DNA from: Pelagisphaera sp964404745 | GTDB taxonomy: Bacteria; Verrucomicrobiota; Verrucomicrobiia; Opitutales; Opitutaceae | Length of the DNA: 64,000 bases | Assembly (NCBI GenBank): GCA_964404745.1 | Contig: CAYOLG010000005.1 | Coordinates: 62,001-126,000 of the forward strand | Reading direction: 5' to 3' | Made by a program: the position numbers and the translations under genes | In this document: piece by piece, positions 1 through 9,096 of the stretch | How the letters are laid out: every line of letters starts with the position of its first letter | How positions within the stretch are numbered: position 1 is the stretch's first letter | Notes under the pieces: generated by a model | What the model saw: only the letters and a program-made list of their open reading frames with translations | What the model was told of the DNA's origin: nothing | The model's database searches: none

Positions 1-334
1 CGCCAAGTCCGAACCAGAATGCGCACCAGGCAATAGCGTAGAGCAGAAATGAGAAAGCGAATAGGCCCATGAATCGCGAGAGGGATCCGGGAATGATCGA
101 GAGGCGTCCGAGAGCCAAGCCGGAAAGGCCGAGGTAAACCACTGCGATCGCGGAAAATAGAAGCGCCTCGCCGCGAACAAGCCGGAAGGCCCACAGCGAG
201 TAAGCCAGTGTGCTCACGATGCCTAAGCTCAAGGCCCCGAAGAGCATCGATAAGGCCATTGGTTTGATAGGGGCCAGGTTTGATGGGTTCGTCCGTTGCT
301 GGACTTGCTCTGGGGTGAGTCCAAATAATTTCAT
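1..334 (-). CDS. Partial integral membrane protein, N-terminal part
   Basis: An open frame starts at an ATG at 334 (minus strand) and runs without a stop off the left edge, giving 111 residues. The first 25 or so residues are polar (MKLFGLTPEQVQQ). About three hydrophobic stretches then follow, at roughly residues 26-50, 58-75 and 85-111, rich in Leu, Ala, Gly, Phe and Ser, as in an inner-membrane protein. I recognise no family. It is divergent from the PRPP-synthetase-like gene across a 383-base gap. The C-terminus lies outside the window, so length and function cannot be judged. Confidence 0.6.
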   Translation of the reverse strand, partial: MKLFGLTPEQVQQRTNPSNLAPIKPMALSMLFGALSLGIVSTLAYSLWAFRLVRGEALLFSAIAVVYLGLSGLALGRLSIIPGSLSRFMGLFAFSFLLYAIAWCAFWFGLG

Positions 335-717
335 TGGGTAAGGTTTTTTCGGTCAGTGCGAACGATCGCTCCATTCGTTCGTGCGAGCAACGACAAATAT
401 TTGCCGCTTGATCACTCTTTTGGGGATAGGGAGCTATGATTTGATAGCCCACTAAAACCTTCGTTGCGAATTATAGGGCTGCTCGTATGGCGGGCGTGAT
501 GCCCGCCCAACTCGGTTTGGCGTTAATTTAAGCTCGCGCGGAAGTCGAGCTCCACCTTTTTGCTTTCTCTTCAAGGGTGGAACGCGACGTCCCGGCACGT
601 TCATTCCTGTATTGCTGCCGATTAATGTTCGCCCTTTTATCGTTAGCTGCTTGATTTCCAGACGTTGATCGTCGTCAATCGGATGGTTTCATTCCATCAC
701 CCGATTCTCGCAAAGCC
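335..717. other. Gene-free gap with hairpin and dispersed repeat copy
   Basis: No convincing coding frame is present between the divergent membrane protein and PRPP-synthetase-like genes. The gap holds a short perfect hairpin (GGCGGGC at 489-495 pairing with GCCCGCC at 501-507, loop GTGAT, no T-tract) and one copy of a dispersed repeat at about 541-600. Promoters for both flanking genes should lie here, but I cannot place them with confidence. Confidence 0.6.
541..600 (+). repeat. Dispersed intergenic repeat, copy 1
   Basis: This stretch resembles 59021-59080 in the same orientation. A 24-base core at 573-596 is identical to 59051-59074. A second conserved block around 543-561 (GTCGAGC, then CCTTTTTG after a short variable part) is also shared. 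The two copies are more than 58 kb apart and both are intergenic. A shorter partial match lies near 8687-8706. The function is unknown. Confidence 0.65.
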
Positions 718-1920
718 ATGTCAGATCCTAGATACATTGTTGTAGGCAATTCCTCAGACGATCCCTTCGCTATCGATGTCGCTTTTTCGATGGGGCAAAG
801 CGAAGATATTGCGGACCTCATCAGCATGAAGCGATTCGCTAATTCCGAATTTTGTCCTCGCTTCATTTCGGACGAACAGGATTTCCAGAATATCGGAAAC
901 AAGCTTGCTGGAGCCAGTATTATTATTGTCAGTACTAGTAGCTTGGTCATGAGCCGGCAGAGCTTGTCTATGCGCAATCTGATGATCGCCCGAGCGGCCA
1001 AAGAGAACGGCGCCTCCGAAGTGATACTGGTCGAACCGGATCTGTATTACAGCGCCCAGGATCGCGGGCCCCGATTAGACTTGGGGAATACGGAAATGGA
1101 GCGGGACGAGAAGGATCTCAAGAAATTCGATGGGCAGTTATTTACGGCTAAGCTCTACGCCCAGTTGTTGAAGCTGGCAGGAGTTGATCGGGTTTTGACC
1201 GTGCACAATCACTCCTTATCTGTACAATCAACGTTCCGGGAAGAGTTCGATGGAAAGTTCTACAACTTGATTCCATACGACATCTATGTCGACTACGTTC
1301 TCAATTCGGATATCGTCGATTACGGCAATGAAGGCGAGGGTTTGGCTTTGTGCGCTCCGGACAAAGGGGCTCGGGAATTCGTTAAGGAAATGTTTTGCCG
1401 GCTTGGACTTGAGAAGGCCAAGTTCCTCATGCTGGACAAAGAACGTCTAAGCGAGCGGGAGGTGCAAATCAAAGTTCATGAGGAAAGCGAAACCTCGCTC
1501 GAAGATATCGAAGGGCACGACATCGTCCTTTTCGATGACATGGTTAGGACGGGATCGACGGTAGTGAGATCTTGCCAGTTGCTCAAGGAGGTGAAACCGA
1601 GAAAGACGGTCTTCGCATTGACCCATTTCTACGCCAGCGAGGAAGGTCGCGTGAAAATGGCCAACACGGCCATTGATGAGATTCTGACCCTAAATACGAT
1701 TCCCACCATCCTAAACCGAGATATTCAGGGGCGTTTGCGTAAGAAGATGGTCGTCTTGAAAATAGAGAAGTGGCTAGCTCTGAACCTTTGCCGTATTCTC
1801 GGCATATCTCATCCAGATTTGGGGGACAGCCTCTATGCTATAGACATGTCCTCCAAGAATTCGCGCTGGAAGAAGAAGATCTGGCTCAGCGAGCAACTGA
1901 AAACTCTGAACATGCCCTAG
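718..1920 (+). CDS. Divergent ribose-phosphate pyrophosphokinase-like protein
   Basis: The 400-residue protein resembles PRPP synthetase, which transfers pyrophosphate from ATP to ribose 5-phosphate. Visible family marks are the RFANSEF-like segment at about 39-45, the catalytic-region segment VLTVHNHSLS (159-168), APDKGA near 213 and the PRPP-binding loop LFDDMVRTGST (271-281). Differences from the usual protein of about 310 residues are an insert of roughly 15-20 residues after YSAQDR (about 117-138), a C-terminal extension of about 70 basic residues, and replacement of the usual Asp-Leu before the catalytic His by His163-Asn164 (His165 kept). It is probably cytoplasmic. It may be a genuine but diverged Prs or a paralogue with another role. 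The ATG at 718 lacks a clear ribosome binding site. Confidence 0.75.
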   Translation: MSDPRYIVVGNSSDDPFAIDVAFSMGQSEDIADLISMKRFANSEFCPRFISDEQDFQNIGNKLAGASIIIVSTSSLVMSRQSLSMRNLMIARAAKENGASEVILVEPDLYYSAQDRGPRLDLGNTEMERDEKDLKKFDGQLFTAKLYAQLLKLAGVDRVLTVHNHSLSVQSTFREEFDGKFYNLIPYDIYVDYVLNSDIVDYGNEGEGLALCAPDKGAREFVKEMFCRLGLEKAKFLMLDKERLSEREVQIKVHEESETSLEDIEGHDIVLFDDMVRTGSTVVRSCQLLKEVKPRKTVFALTHFYASEEGRVKMANTAIDEILTLNTIPTILNRDIQGRLRKKMVVLKIEKWLALNLCRILGISHPDLGDSLYAIDMSSKNSRWKKKIWLSEQLKTLNMP

Positions 1921-2158
1921 CCGGATCCTCGGTCAAAAATCGCAAGGCTAAAGGCTAGAGCCGTTCGAAACCCGTCAACTCGCCTCGGTAAGGTTGCCAA
2001 AAACAGTTGGCGGCACGGGGGGCGATACATCGCGTTTTCCGGCATAAATTTGGTGTCCCAAGCTTGTAATGGCTCGATTTGTTTCTTCTTATTCTTTCCA
2101 AGGTCTGCCCCTTGAGTATTACTTTCTTTAGTCAGCCCTCTATTTCTAAGCAGTTTTC

Positions 2159-4831
2159 GTGAGACACTCCCAGACATACCGACATCGATACGCCGTATGC
2201 AGTTTGGCGCTTGCTCTATCCGCTGCTTCTGGAATGCCGGCGTCGGCCCAAGATCGTTTTATCAGCGAATCAACCCGTGTCCTGATTAATGATTATTGCA
2301 TCGATTGCCACAATCCTGGAAAAAAGAAGGGGAGGCTGGATTTAGAAGCCGTAATGTCGGAAGACATCGGAAGGAATTTTGAGCTTTGGGATGAGGTGGC
2401 TTGGATGTTACGAGAGCGGGAAATGCCGCCGGAGGAAGAACCAGATGCCAAGCGGCCAAGCGATGCTGATTATGATGCCGTGGCAGCCTGGCTGGAAAAT
2501 CAACTAGAAGGTATCTCCGGCTCGGGCGGAGCTCGCGAGACGACTTTGTCATCGAAGCACGCGCTGATAAACCAGTACTGCGTTAATTGCCACAACGCGG
2601 AGGAGAAAGAGGGAGAACTGATTTTGGAAGGCATTTCCCTGCAGGATCCGACAGAGGACCCGGAGCTTTGGGAAAAGGTCGTCATGCGTCTGCAGTCGCG
2701 TCAAATGCCTCCACCTGATCGCAAGCGTCCCAACGAATCTACTTACGAAGCGGTGGTTGCTTCGCTAACGGATACCTTGGATGCCTACGCTGCCGAGAAT
2801 CCTCGTCCAGGTAGAGTGGACACTTTCCGGCGCTTAAACCGAACAGAGTACGCGAATTCAATTCGAGACCTTCTCGGAGTGGATGTCGATGCGGCTGCCT
2901 TGCTGCCCAAAGATCAGGAGAGTCATGGATTTGACAATGTGACGGTTGGCGACTTGTCGCCGAGCTTAGTCGACCGGTACATATCTGCCGCCCAGAAAAT
3001 CAGCCGGCTTGCGGTAGGGTCTCCGCTGAAGGAGCCCAATAGCGAAATTTTCCGTATTCGTCCCGATGTGACGCAAGAAAAGCACGTCGCGGGATTGCCG
3101 TTGGGAACGCGAGGAGGTACGGTCATTCCCTTCACCTTCCCCCAAGACGGCGAGTACGAGATCAGCGTTCGCCTGATGAGGGATCGTAATGAACACGTGG
3201 AAGGACTGAAGGAAGAGCACGAGATGGAAGTGCTTCTCGATCGAGCTTTGGTTGAGCGATTCAAGGTCAACCCCGATCGAGGGGGTCGTCGCGATGACGA
3301 TATGATAGACAGCCATTTGAAAACCCGTCTATTTGTGGAAGCAGGACCCAAGGAAGTGGGTGTAGCTTTTGTAAAGAATCCCTATTCGGTCTTGGAAACC
3401 AAGCGCAAGCCCTTCGAAGCCCATTACAATTATCATAGGCATCCTCGGCTCTCGCCGGCGGTTTTTCAGGTTACGATTACCGGTCCATTCGATTCGGAAG
3501 GAGTGGGTGAAACGCCGAGCCGAAATCGTATTTTTACTCAATGGCCGGAAAGCGCGAAGGAGGAGGAGCCAGTGGCCAAGAAGATTCTCGGGCGATTGAT
3601 GAAGCTAGCTTATCGGCGCCAAATTGAGCCTTCCGACCTTTTTCGGCCCATGCAGTTCTATAGAGAAGGCTCCCGAGAAGGGGGATTCGAAGGGGGCATC
3701 GAGCGCGCTCTGTCGTCTATTCTAGTGAGCCCGGAATTCCTTTTTCGGGTGGAACGGGATCCAAAGAAGTTGGAGGGGGAGGCCTATCGCATCACCGATT
3801 TAGAGCTTGCCAGCCGCTTATCGTTTTTCCTGTGGAGCAGCTTGCCGGATGAAGAGCTGCTGGATCTAGCGATAGCGGGAAAACTGAGCGATCCCGAGAT
3901 TCTACGGGAGCAAACGCTTCGCCTCTTGGCGGATTCGCGATCCAGCAGTTTAGTAACGAATTTTGCTGGTCAATGGCTCCATCTGCGAAATTTGGAATCC
4001 GTAACGCCGGATCTGCGCCTTTTTCCTGATTTCGACGACAATCTTAGACAGGCCTTTCGCGAGGAAACGGAACTGTTTTTCGAAAGCGTGATTCGCGAGG
4101 ATAGGAGCGCCCTGGAGCTTCTGGATTCGGATTACACCTTCCTAAACGAGCGTTTGGCTCAGCATTATGAAATTCCGAACGTTTTCGGATCCCGTTTTCG
4201 GCGAGTGGATTTAGGGTCGGATAGCAAACGCGGCGGACTCTTGCGCCAGGGCAGTATCCTAACTGTGACGTCCTACTCGACGCGCACTTCGCCGGTTATC
4301 CGGGGCAATTGGGTGCTGGAAAACATTATTGGTACGCCACCGCCCCCACCGCCGCCAGATGTGCCCACGTTAGAAGAAAATAAGGTTGATGCCAAGGCCA
4401 CGATGCGGGAGCAGCTCGAAAAGCATCGGGCCAATCCAGCTTGCGCGGGTTGCCACAACCTTATGGATCCCATCGGGTTTGCCTTGGAAAATTTCGATGC
4501 GGTCGGTCGCTGGCGGGATTTCGAGAACGGGGACGAGGTCGATGTTAATGGTGGTCTACCCGACGGCAGCGAGTTCAAGGGAGTTGATAATTTGGAAGCA
4601 GGGCTCCTAGAGCGACCAGAACTTTTTGTTCGATCTTTGACGGGAAAATTGCTTACATTCGCAGTCGGCAGGGGCGTTGTCGCCAATGATGCTCCGGCTA
4701 TTAGGGAAATTATCCGTAAAGGGCGGGCTGCTGACTACCGATTTTCTTCGCTAGTCCTCGGGATCGTAGAAAGTGTGCCGTTTCAAATGAGACAGCAAGA
4801 GCAATCCGAATCATCTTACGCTAGCAACTAA
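2159..4831 (+). CDS. Secreted heme protein of the DUF1592/DUF1588/DUF1585 type
   Basis: The 890-residue protein starts at GTG 2159 and has a signal peptide ending near ASAQ (about residue 31). Two tandem planctomycete-type cytochrome c modules carry CIDCH (47-51) and CVNCH (141-145), and a third heme motif CAGCH lies at 762-766. Between them lie DUF1587 (about 223-287), a beta-rich stretch, DUF1595 (about 472-532), DUF1592 (about 542-668), DUF1588 (about 680-782, with a polyproline run) and DUF1585 (about 806-878). These domain names come from recognised motifs. It is expected in the periplasm. The family's biochemical role is not established. It precedes the DUF1552 gene by 15 bases, in a layout common in planctomycetes and verrucomicrobia. 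Most relatives have one N-terminal cytochrome module, whereas this one has two. Confidence 0.88.
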   Translation: MRHSQTYRHRYAVCSLALALSAASGMPASAQDRFISESTRVLINDYCIDCHNPGKKKGRLDLEAVMSEDIGRNFELWDEVAWMLREREMPPEEEPDAKRPSDADYDAVAAWLENQLEGISGSGGARETTLSSKHALINQYCVNCHNAEEKEGELILEGISLQDPTEDPELWEKVVMRLQSRQMPPPDRKRPNESTYEAVVASLTDTLDAYAAENPRPGRVDTFRRLNRTEYANSIRDLLGVDVDAAALLPKDQESHGFDNVTVGDLSPSLVDRYISAAQKISRLAVGSPLKEPNSEIFRIRPDVTQEKHVAGLPLGTRGGTVIPFTFPQDGEYEISVRLMRDRNEHVEGLKEEHEMEVLLDRALVERFKVNPDRGGRRDDDMIDSHLKTRLFVEAGPKEVGVAFVKNPYSVLETKRKPFEAHYNYHRHPRLSPAVFQVTITGPFDSEGVGETPSRNRIFTQWPESAKEEEPVAKKILGRLMKLAYRRQIEPSDLFRPMQFYREGSREGGFEGGIERALSSILVSPEFLFRVERDPKKLEGEAYRITDLELASRLSFFLWSSLPDEELLDLAIAGKLSDPEILREQTLRLLADSRSSSLVTNFAGQWLHLRNLESVTPDLRLFPDFDDNLRQAFREETELFFESVIREDRSALELLDSDYTFLNERLAQHYEIPNVFGSRFRRVDLGSDSKRGGLLRQGSILTVTSYSTRTSPVIRGNWVLENIIGTPPPPPPPDVPTLEENKVDAKATMREQLEKHRANPACAGCHNLMDPIGFALENFDAVGRWRDFENGDEVDVNGGLPDGSEFKGVDNLEAGLLERPELFVRSLTGKLLTFAVGRGVVANDAPAIREIIRKGRAADYRFSSLVLGIVESVPFQMRQQEQSESSYASN

Positions 4832-4846
4832 CTGTAACGCATTGTC

Positions 4847-6193
4847 ATGCCATTCATTACAAAAAAATCTATCCCAAGAAGAACGTTTATTAGAGGGGTG
4901 GGCGCCACCTTAGCTTTGCCCCTGCTCGATGCCATGGTGCCGGCGGCGACGGCTCTGTCGAAGACCCCGGCGATAGGACCCAAGCGCTTGGGCTATGTTT
5001 TTATGCCCATGGGCTGCGACCAGTCTCGCTGGACTCCCCGAAGCGAGAAGACGCTCGACAAGCTCTCGCCCATCCTAGATTCGCTCAAAAACGTTAAGAA
5101 CGATCTGACGGTTTTCACCAACTTGGAGTTGCGTCCCGCATATCCGGGTTCCCACGCTACCTCTAACTCCTCTTTTCTTAGCGCGGCCAGAGCCAAGCCT
5201 ACCGAGAGCTCTGACTACTATTTAGGAACGACCGCGGACCAAGTAGCAGCCAAGCAAATCGGCCAGGATACCCAGCTCCCCTCCATCGAATTGGCCATGG
5301 ATATCATGCAGATCGTGGGACAGTGCGACAATGGCTACGCCTGCGTTTACCAAAACAATCTTTCTTGGTCCTCGCCGACTACGCCGCTGCCAGCTGAAGC
5401 TCACCCGCGTATTGTCTTCGAAAATCTCTTTGGTGAAGGTGGAACACGCGAAGAGCGTCAAGAAGCGCTGAAAAAGCGAGCCAGCTTGCTCGATTCGATC
5501 GTTGCGGACATGAACCGCATGAAGCGGGATCTGGGTCCCTCGGACCAGGCCAAAGTCACCGATTACCTGGATGCTATTCGCGAGGTCGAACGCCGCATTC
5601 AGAAAGCGGAATCCGATTCGAATGACAACCCGTTGCCTGATTTGGATCGACCCGTGGGCGTGCCTGCTTCCTACGCGGATCACGCCCGACTGATGTTCGA
5701 CTTGCAGCTACTTGCCTACCAGGGGGACATTACCAGAATCGCTACCTTCCAAATCGCTCGGGAAACGAGCAACCGTTCTTACCCGGAAATCGGCGTTCCT
5801 GATCCGCATCACCCCTTGTCTCACCACGGGGACGATCCGGACAAGATCGCTCGCATGTCCAAGATCAATGCTTTTCATGTGTCGTTATATGCTGAATACT
5901 TGGAAAAGCTCAAGAATACGCCAGAGGGCAATGGATCCCTTCTCGATAACTCGCTCATTCTCTACGGTAGCGGAATTGGAAATCCGAACGTGCACGACCA
6001 TACGAACCTGCCTATCATCGTGGCAGGAGGATCTTCGGGCGGGATGAAGGGCAATCGCCATATTCGCTACGACAAGCCGACTCCGCTGGCCAACTTGCAC
6101 CTTACTTTGCTGGACAAAGCAGGGGTCAAGATCGACTCTTTCGGAGATAGCACAGGCATGATCGACGAGCTTTTTCAGCCGCTTTCCGTGTAG
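4847..6193 (+). CDS. Tat-exported DUF1552 protein
   Basis: The 448-residue protein begins at ATG 4847. The twin-arginine signal SIPRRTFIRG (8-17) is followed by a hydrophobic stretch ending around residue 37, so export in the folded state by the Tat system is expected. The body matches the DUF1552 family: a start such as RLGYVFMPMG, a conserved PGSHAT segment, and a C-terminal region with YGSGIGNPNVHDH. The fold is thought to be alkaline-phosphatase/sulfatase-like, but the function is unknown. It sits in one operon between the DUF1592 heme protein and the ankyrin protein, and the pair DUF1592-DUF1552 is regularly adjacent in this phylum, which suggests joint function in the periplasm. Confidence 0.88.
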   Translation: MPFITKKSIPRRTFIRGVGATLALPLLDAMVPAATALSKTPAIGPKRLGYVFMPMGCDQSRWTPRSEKTLDKLSPILDSLKNVKNDLTVFTNLELRPAYPGSHATSNSSFLSAARAKPTESSDYYLGTTADQVAAKQIGQDTQLPSIELAMDIMQIVGQCDNGYACVYQNNLSWSSPTTPLPAEAHPRIVFENLFGEGGTREERQEALKKRASLLDSIVADMNRMKRDLGPSDQAKVTDYLDAIREVERRIQKAESDSNDNPLPDLDRPVGVPASYADHARLMFDLQLLAYQGDITRIATFQIARETSNRSYPEIGVPDPHHPLSHHGDDPDKIARMSKINAFHVSLYAEYLEKLKNTPEGNGSLLDNSLILYGSGIGNPNVHDHTNLPIIVAGGSSGGMKGNRHIRYDKPTPLANLHLTLLDKAGVKIDSFGDSTGMIDELFQPLSV

Positions 6194-6225
6194 CCATCCG
6201 GCAATTGCTAAACCACCCCCTGGCG

Positions 6226-7701
6226 ATGAAAGCATCTCGGTTGTCTGGAATTGTTAAGAGTTTTCTAGGAGTTTGGACGTGTTGCAGCGTTTTGGTATTC
6301 GGCGCGGATACACGATTGGTCGATGCCGTCGAAACGAACCTGTTCAGCCAAATTGAAAAGGCGCTTGCGGCGAAGGCGGATATCAATGCTTCTCAGGTTG
6401 ATGGGATGACGGCGCTTCACTGGGCTTGCTACCACGATTCGGCGGATCTAGTCGATCGGTTAATCGATCTCGGCGCGGATGTAAATGTTCGCAACCGTTA
6501 CGGTGTTTCACCCCTTTACTTAGCTAGCCTCAATGGCAATCAAGAAATCGTATCGCGCCTGCTGGCCGAAGGTCTTGATCCGAATACCGCAATCAATGGC
6601 GGAGAATCGGCTTTGATGACCGCGGCGCGCACGGGAGATGTTGGCACAGTGAAAGCTTTATCAAAAGCGGGTGCCGATTTGGATGCAAGGGAACGCAGTG
6701 GTCAAACAGCGATCATGTGGGCTGCCCACGAGGGGCATCTGGCGGTGACCCGTCTTCTTCTTGAGTCGGGTGCGGATTATGACACGCCTCTCGATTCTGG
6801 ATACACGCCGTTTCTTTTCGCCGTTAGGGAGGGGCATCATGATATTGTTCACCTGTTTCTGGATACAGGGGTCGACATAAATGCCGTAACCGAACCTAAA
6901 CGAACCGAAAAAAAATCTCCAGTTGCGGGAACGAGTTCGCTTCTGTTGGCTGCTGAAAACGGGCATTATGATCTGGCCATAGAGTTGCTGGAGCGGGGAG
7001 CGGATCCCAATGATATGAGCACAGGGGCCAGCGTCTTGCATGCCTTAACGTGGATACGAAAGCCCGATATCGGCGAATCGGCCAGTGGCGACCCGGCTCC
7101 CAGAGGTTCGGGCAGGCGCAATAGCGATCAATTTATTCGCGAGCTGGTTGTGAAGTTCGGGGCGGACCCGAACTTGCGATTGGAGAAGGGTAAGAACAAT
7201 CTCATCGGGTCAACTCCCTTTTATTTGGCTGCTGATCGAGCGGATTTGCCTTACATGAAACTCTTAGTTGAACTCGGAGCCGATCCGCGTATCACCACCA
7301 AAAACGGAGCGAACGCCCTCATGGCTGCGGCCGGTGTTGGCAGCTTTGCTCCAGAAGAAGAGGCGGGAAACGAGGAAGAATGCTTGGCAGCGGTCAAGTA
7401 CTGCGTTTCGCTGGGATTGGACCCGAATGCTGTCGATTCCAAGGGACAAACAGCCATGCATGGAGCGGCTCTAAAAAACATTCCGTCAATGGTTCACTAC
7501 CTAAATGAAATCGGTGCGGACATCGGGATTTGGAACCAGAAAGACTCGAATGGCTGGACCCCCCTTCTCATCGCGGAGGGCTACCGACCCGGAAATTTCA
7601 AGCCGTCCTTCGTTACTGTGGACGCTATCACGGAAGTTATGGTGTCTCGTGGCGTTGAGCTGCCTAAGGGCCCTAAGCCCAACCACTCGCGAGATTACTA
7701 G
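6226..7701 (+). CDS. Secreted ankyrin-repeat protein
   Basis: About 491 residues from ATG 6226; a TTG at 6205 in the same frame would add seven residues before the signal peptide and is less likely. Residues 1-30 form a signal peptide ending near VFGA. The rest is built of about ten ankyrin repeats, for example DGMTALHWACYHDSADLVD, SGQTAIMWAAHEGHLAVT and SGYTPFLFAVREGHHDIV, interrupted by a non-repeat insert around 270-300. Ankyrin repeats mediate protein binding. It lies 32 bases after the DUF1552 gene on the same strand, and ankyrin proteins often follow DUF1592/DUF1552 pairs in verrucomicrobia. It is inferred to be a periplasmic partner or scaffold of that pair. Confidence 0.88.
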   Translation: MKASRLSGIVKSFLGVWTCCSVLVFGADTRLVDAVETNLFSQIEKALAAKADINASQVDGMTALHWACYHDSADLVDRLIDLGADVNVRNRYGVSPLYLASLNGNQEIVSRLLAEGLDPNTAINGGESALMTAARTGDVGTVKALSKAGADLDARERSGQTAIMWAAHEGHLAVTRLLLESGADYDTPLDSGYTPFLFAVREGHHDIVHLFLDTGVDINAVTEPKRTEKKSPVAGTSSLLLAAENGHYDLAIELLERGADPNDMSTGASVLHALTWIRKPDIGESASGDPAPRGSGRRNSDQFIRELVVKFGADPNLRLEKGKNNLIGSTPFYLAADRADLPYMKLLVELGADPRITTKNGANALMAAAGVGSFAPEEEAGNEEECLAAVKYCVSLGLDPNAVDSKGQTAMHGAALKNIPSMVHYLNEIGADIGIWNQKDSNGWTPLLIAEGYRPGNFKPSFVTVDAITEVMVSRGVELPKGPKPNHSRDY

Positions 7702-7919
7702 ATGCCCTTAAGATTAGTTTTCATCGATCGCCCCCCTTGGCAGCTAAGGGAACGCGTCGAGTCCGAAACTATGTTATTTGGGTTTGATTTGGCTGAAAAC
7801 CGATCGGATCTGGCTCGTAGCATGGGTACGTGGATCGTCGAACAAGGTAAAAGCACGACTGGCTCTCTTTGAGACGCTCTAACAGTCAACGATGAAACGC
7901 GAATATTCGTGTTTTGTGG

Positions 7920-8642
7920 TTAGTCGACCGATCTGGTTTTCAGAATCGCTACATGCACTTTGGCGACTCTCCCCATGTAATTGTCTACGAAATGGTCGGT
8001 TGCCGCTAGGCGCAGGTGCTTTTCTGCCAGCTCGTCGCGGCCGAGAGCCTCGTAATAGAGTCCGATGTAAAGGTGGGCATAGCAAAGCGCTTGCCTCGAG
8101 CCTGCCACCCGAGCGGCATCGAGGACGGTTTCTGGGGTGGCTTCTCCAGAAAACAAATCCCAAATCTGACTCATGGGAACGCGATGATCACGTGCGATAG
8201 GGATTAGCGATTCCCGTGCCGCTTCTATGCCGTCAAGGCGGGCTTTGCAGATGAAGTGCCATACCGCGTTTTCCACATCTTGCGGATTCACGGTCTGATG
8301 GAGTTCGAATTGGGCGACTCCTTTGGCGAATTCTCCTGCGTAGTAGTAGCTGATCCCTCGCTGCCAGTGACGCGGTTCCTGATTGGGGACCAATTCGATC
8401 ACGCGATCGAAGTCAGAGATGGACTGCTCGATGTTACCCAAATAGAAGTGCGTTTCGCCTCTTGTTTGGTAGAGTCGGGGGGAGTCGGGCGTATTGGCGA
8501 TGGCTTGATCCAGGATCTCCAATCTCTTCTGAAATTCGCCCCGATCGTAGTTTTCTAGGCTAATTTGCGATAACGAATTATCTATCAGGCAGATAACAGC
8601 TAACGACGTGAAAATCAGCCCGGATCTCAAAACTTTTGCCAT
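7920..8642 (-). CDS. Secreted tetratricopeptide-repeat protein
   Basis: The 240-residue protein starts at ATG 8642. An N-terminal hydrophobic segment (about 5-25, ending NSLSQ) looks like a signal peptide. TPR-like helices follow: RLYQTRGETHFYLGNIEQSI, HWQRGISYYYAGEFAKGV and AHLYIGLYYEALGRDELAEK. TPR units bind other proteins, and no catalytic motif is visible. It resembles the short periplasmic TPR proteins common in Opitutae. The 126-residue hypothetical gene lies upstream on the same strand, 73 bases away. The plus-strand ankyrin gene converges on it from the left. No specific partner can be named. Confidence 0.75.
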   Translation of the reverse strand: MAKVLRSGLIFTSLAVICLIDNSLSQISLENYDRGEFQKRLEILDQAIANTPDSPRLYQTRGETHFYLGNIEQSISDFDRVIELVPNQEPRHWQRGISYYYAGEFAKGVAQFELHQTVNPQDVENAVWHFICKARLDGIEAARESLIPIARDHRVPMSQIWDLFSGEATPETVLDAARVAGSRQALCYAHLYIGLYYEALGRDELAEKHLRLAATDHFVDNYMGRVAKVHVAILKTRSVD

Positions 8643-8686
8643 TTTAAATGAACGTTGACCGAATATGCGGTCAAAGCAAGGCGGGG

Positions 8687-8706
8687 CGAAGTCGAGCTAC
8701 CCTTTT
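8687..8706 (+). repeat. Partial copy of dispersed intergenic repeat
   Basis: CGAAGTCGAGCTACCCTTTT shares the GAAGTCGAGC...CCTTTT start of the repeat at 541-600, in the same orientation, but lacks the downstream core. It lies between the TPR gene and the 126-residue hypothetical gene. The match is short, so it may be chance. Confidence 0.35.
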
Positions 8707-8715
8707 AGGAAAAGT

Positions 8716-9096
8716 TCAGTTCCTCAACCCTGCCAGGGCTTGATTGGCTTCGATCATGCAATCGGGCCATCTAGGGGACGGGGACTTTCCAAGGAAGAAG
8801 TTGTACAACTCCTCTTGCTCTTTGATTGAGCGATCGACGATTTTTGCCAGCTCGGTGATCTCTGGCTGGCATTTCAGAGCGGCTTTATGAAGTGCTTTAC
8901 GCTCTTCGTACGGGCGAACCGGCTCGGTACCGTTGCTGTAAAGATTGATGCCGGCGTTTTCCCAATCGATCGTAAATCGCTCTATGACAACCTCATCCTC
9001 GCTTGTTTCTGCGAGTACGGCTTCAATTTTCGATTGAAGCGCCGAGCGCTGTTTTTCCCACTTTCTGAGTAAACGCCGCTTATCTTTTGGTTGCAT
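8716..9096 (-). CDS. Hypothetical charged helical protein
   Basis: A 126-residue frame starts at ATG 9096. It is rich in Lys, Glu, Arg and Leu and predicted mostly helical (for example RRLLRKWEKQRSALQSKIEA near the N-terminus). There is no signal peptide, membrane segment or recognised motif. The composition looks coding and there is no better frame on the other strand, so I accept it as a gene. It lies upstream of the TPR gene in the same direction. The role is unknown. Confidence 0.55.
   Translation of the reverse strand: MQPKDKRRLLRKWEKQRSALQSKIEAVLAETSEDEVVIERFTIDWENAGINLYSNGTEPVRPYEERKALHKAALKCQPEITELAKIVDRSIKEQEELYNFFLGKSPSPRWPDCMIEANQALAGLRN

Noticed and set aside
7702..7872. A 56-codon frame beginning with ATG directly after the ankyrin gene stop (MPLRLVFIDRPPWQ).
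   Set aside because: No recognised homology, odd composition and no clear ribosome binding site. It could be a remnant or chance frame, and evidence is too weak to call a gene.
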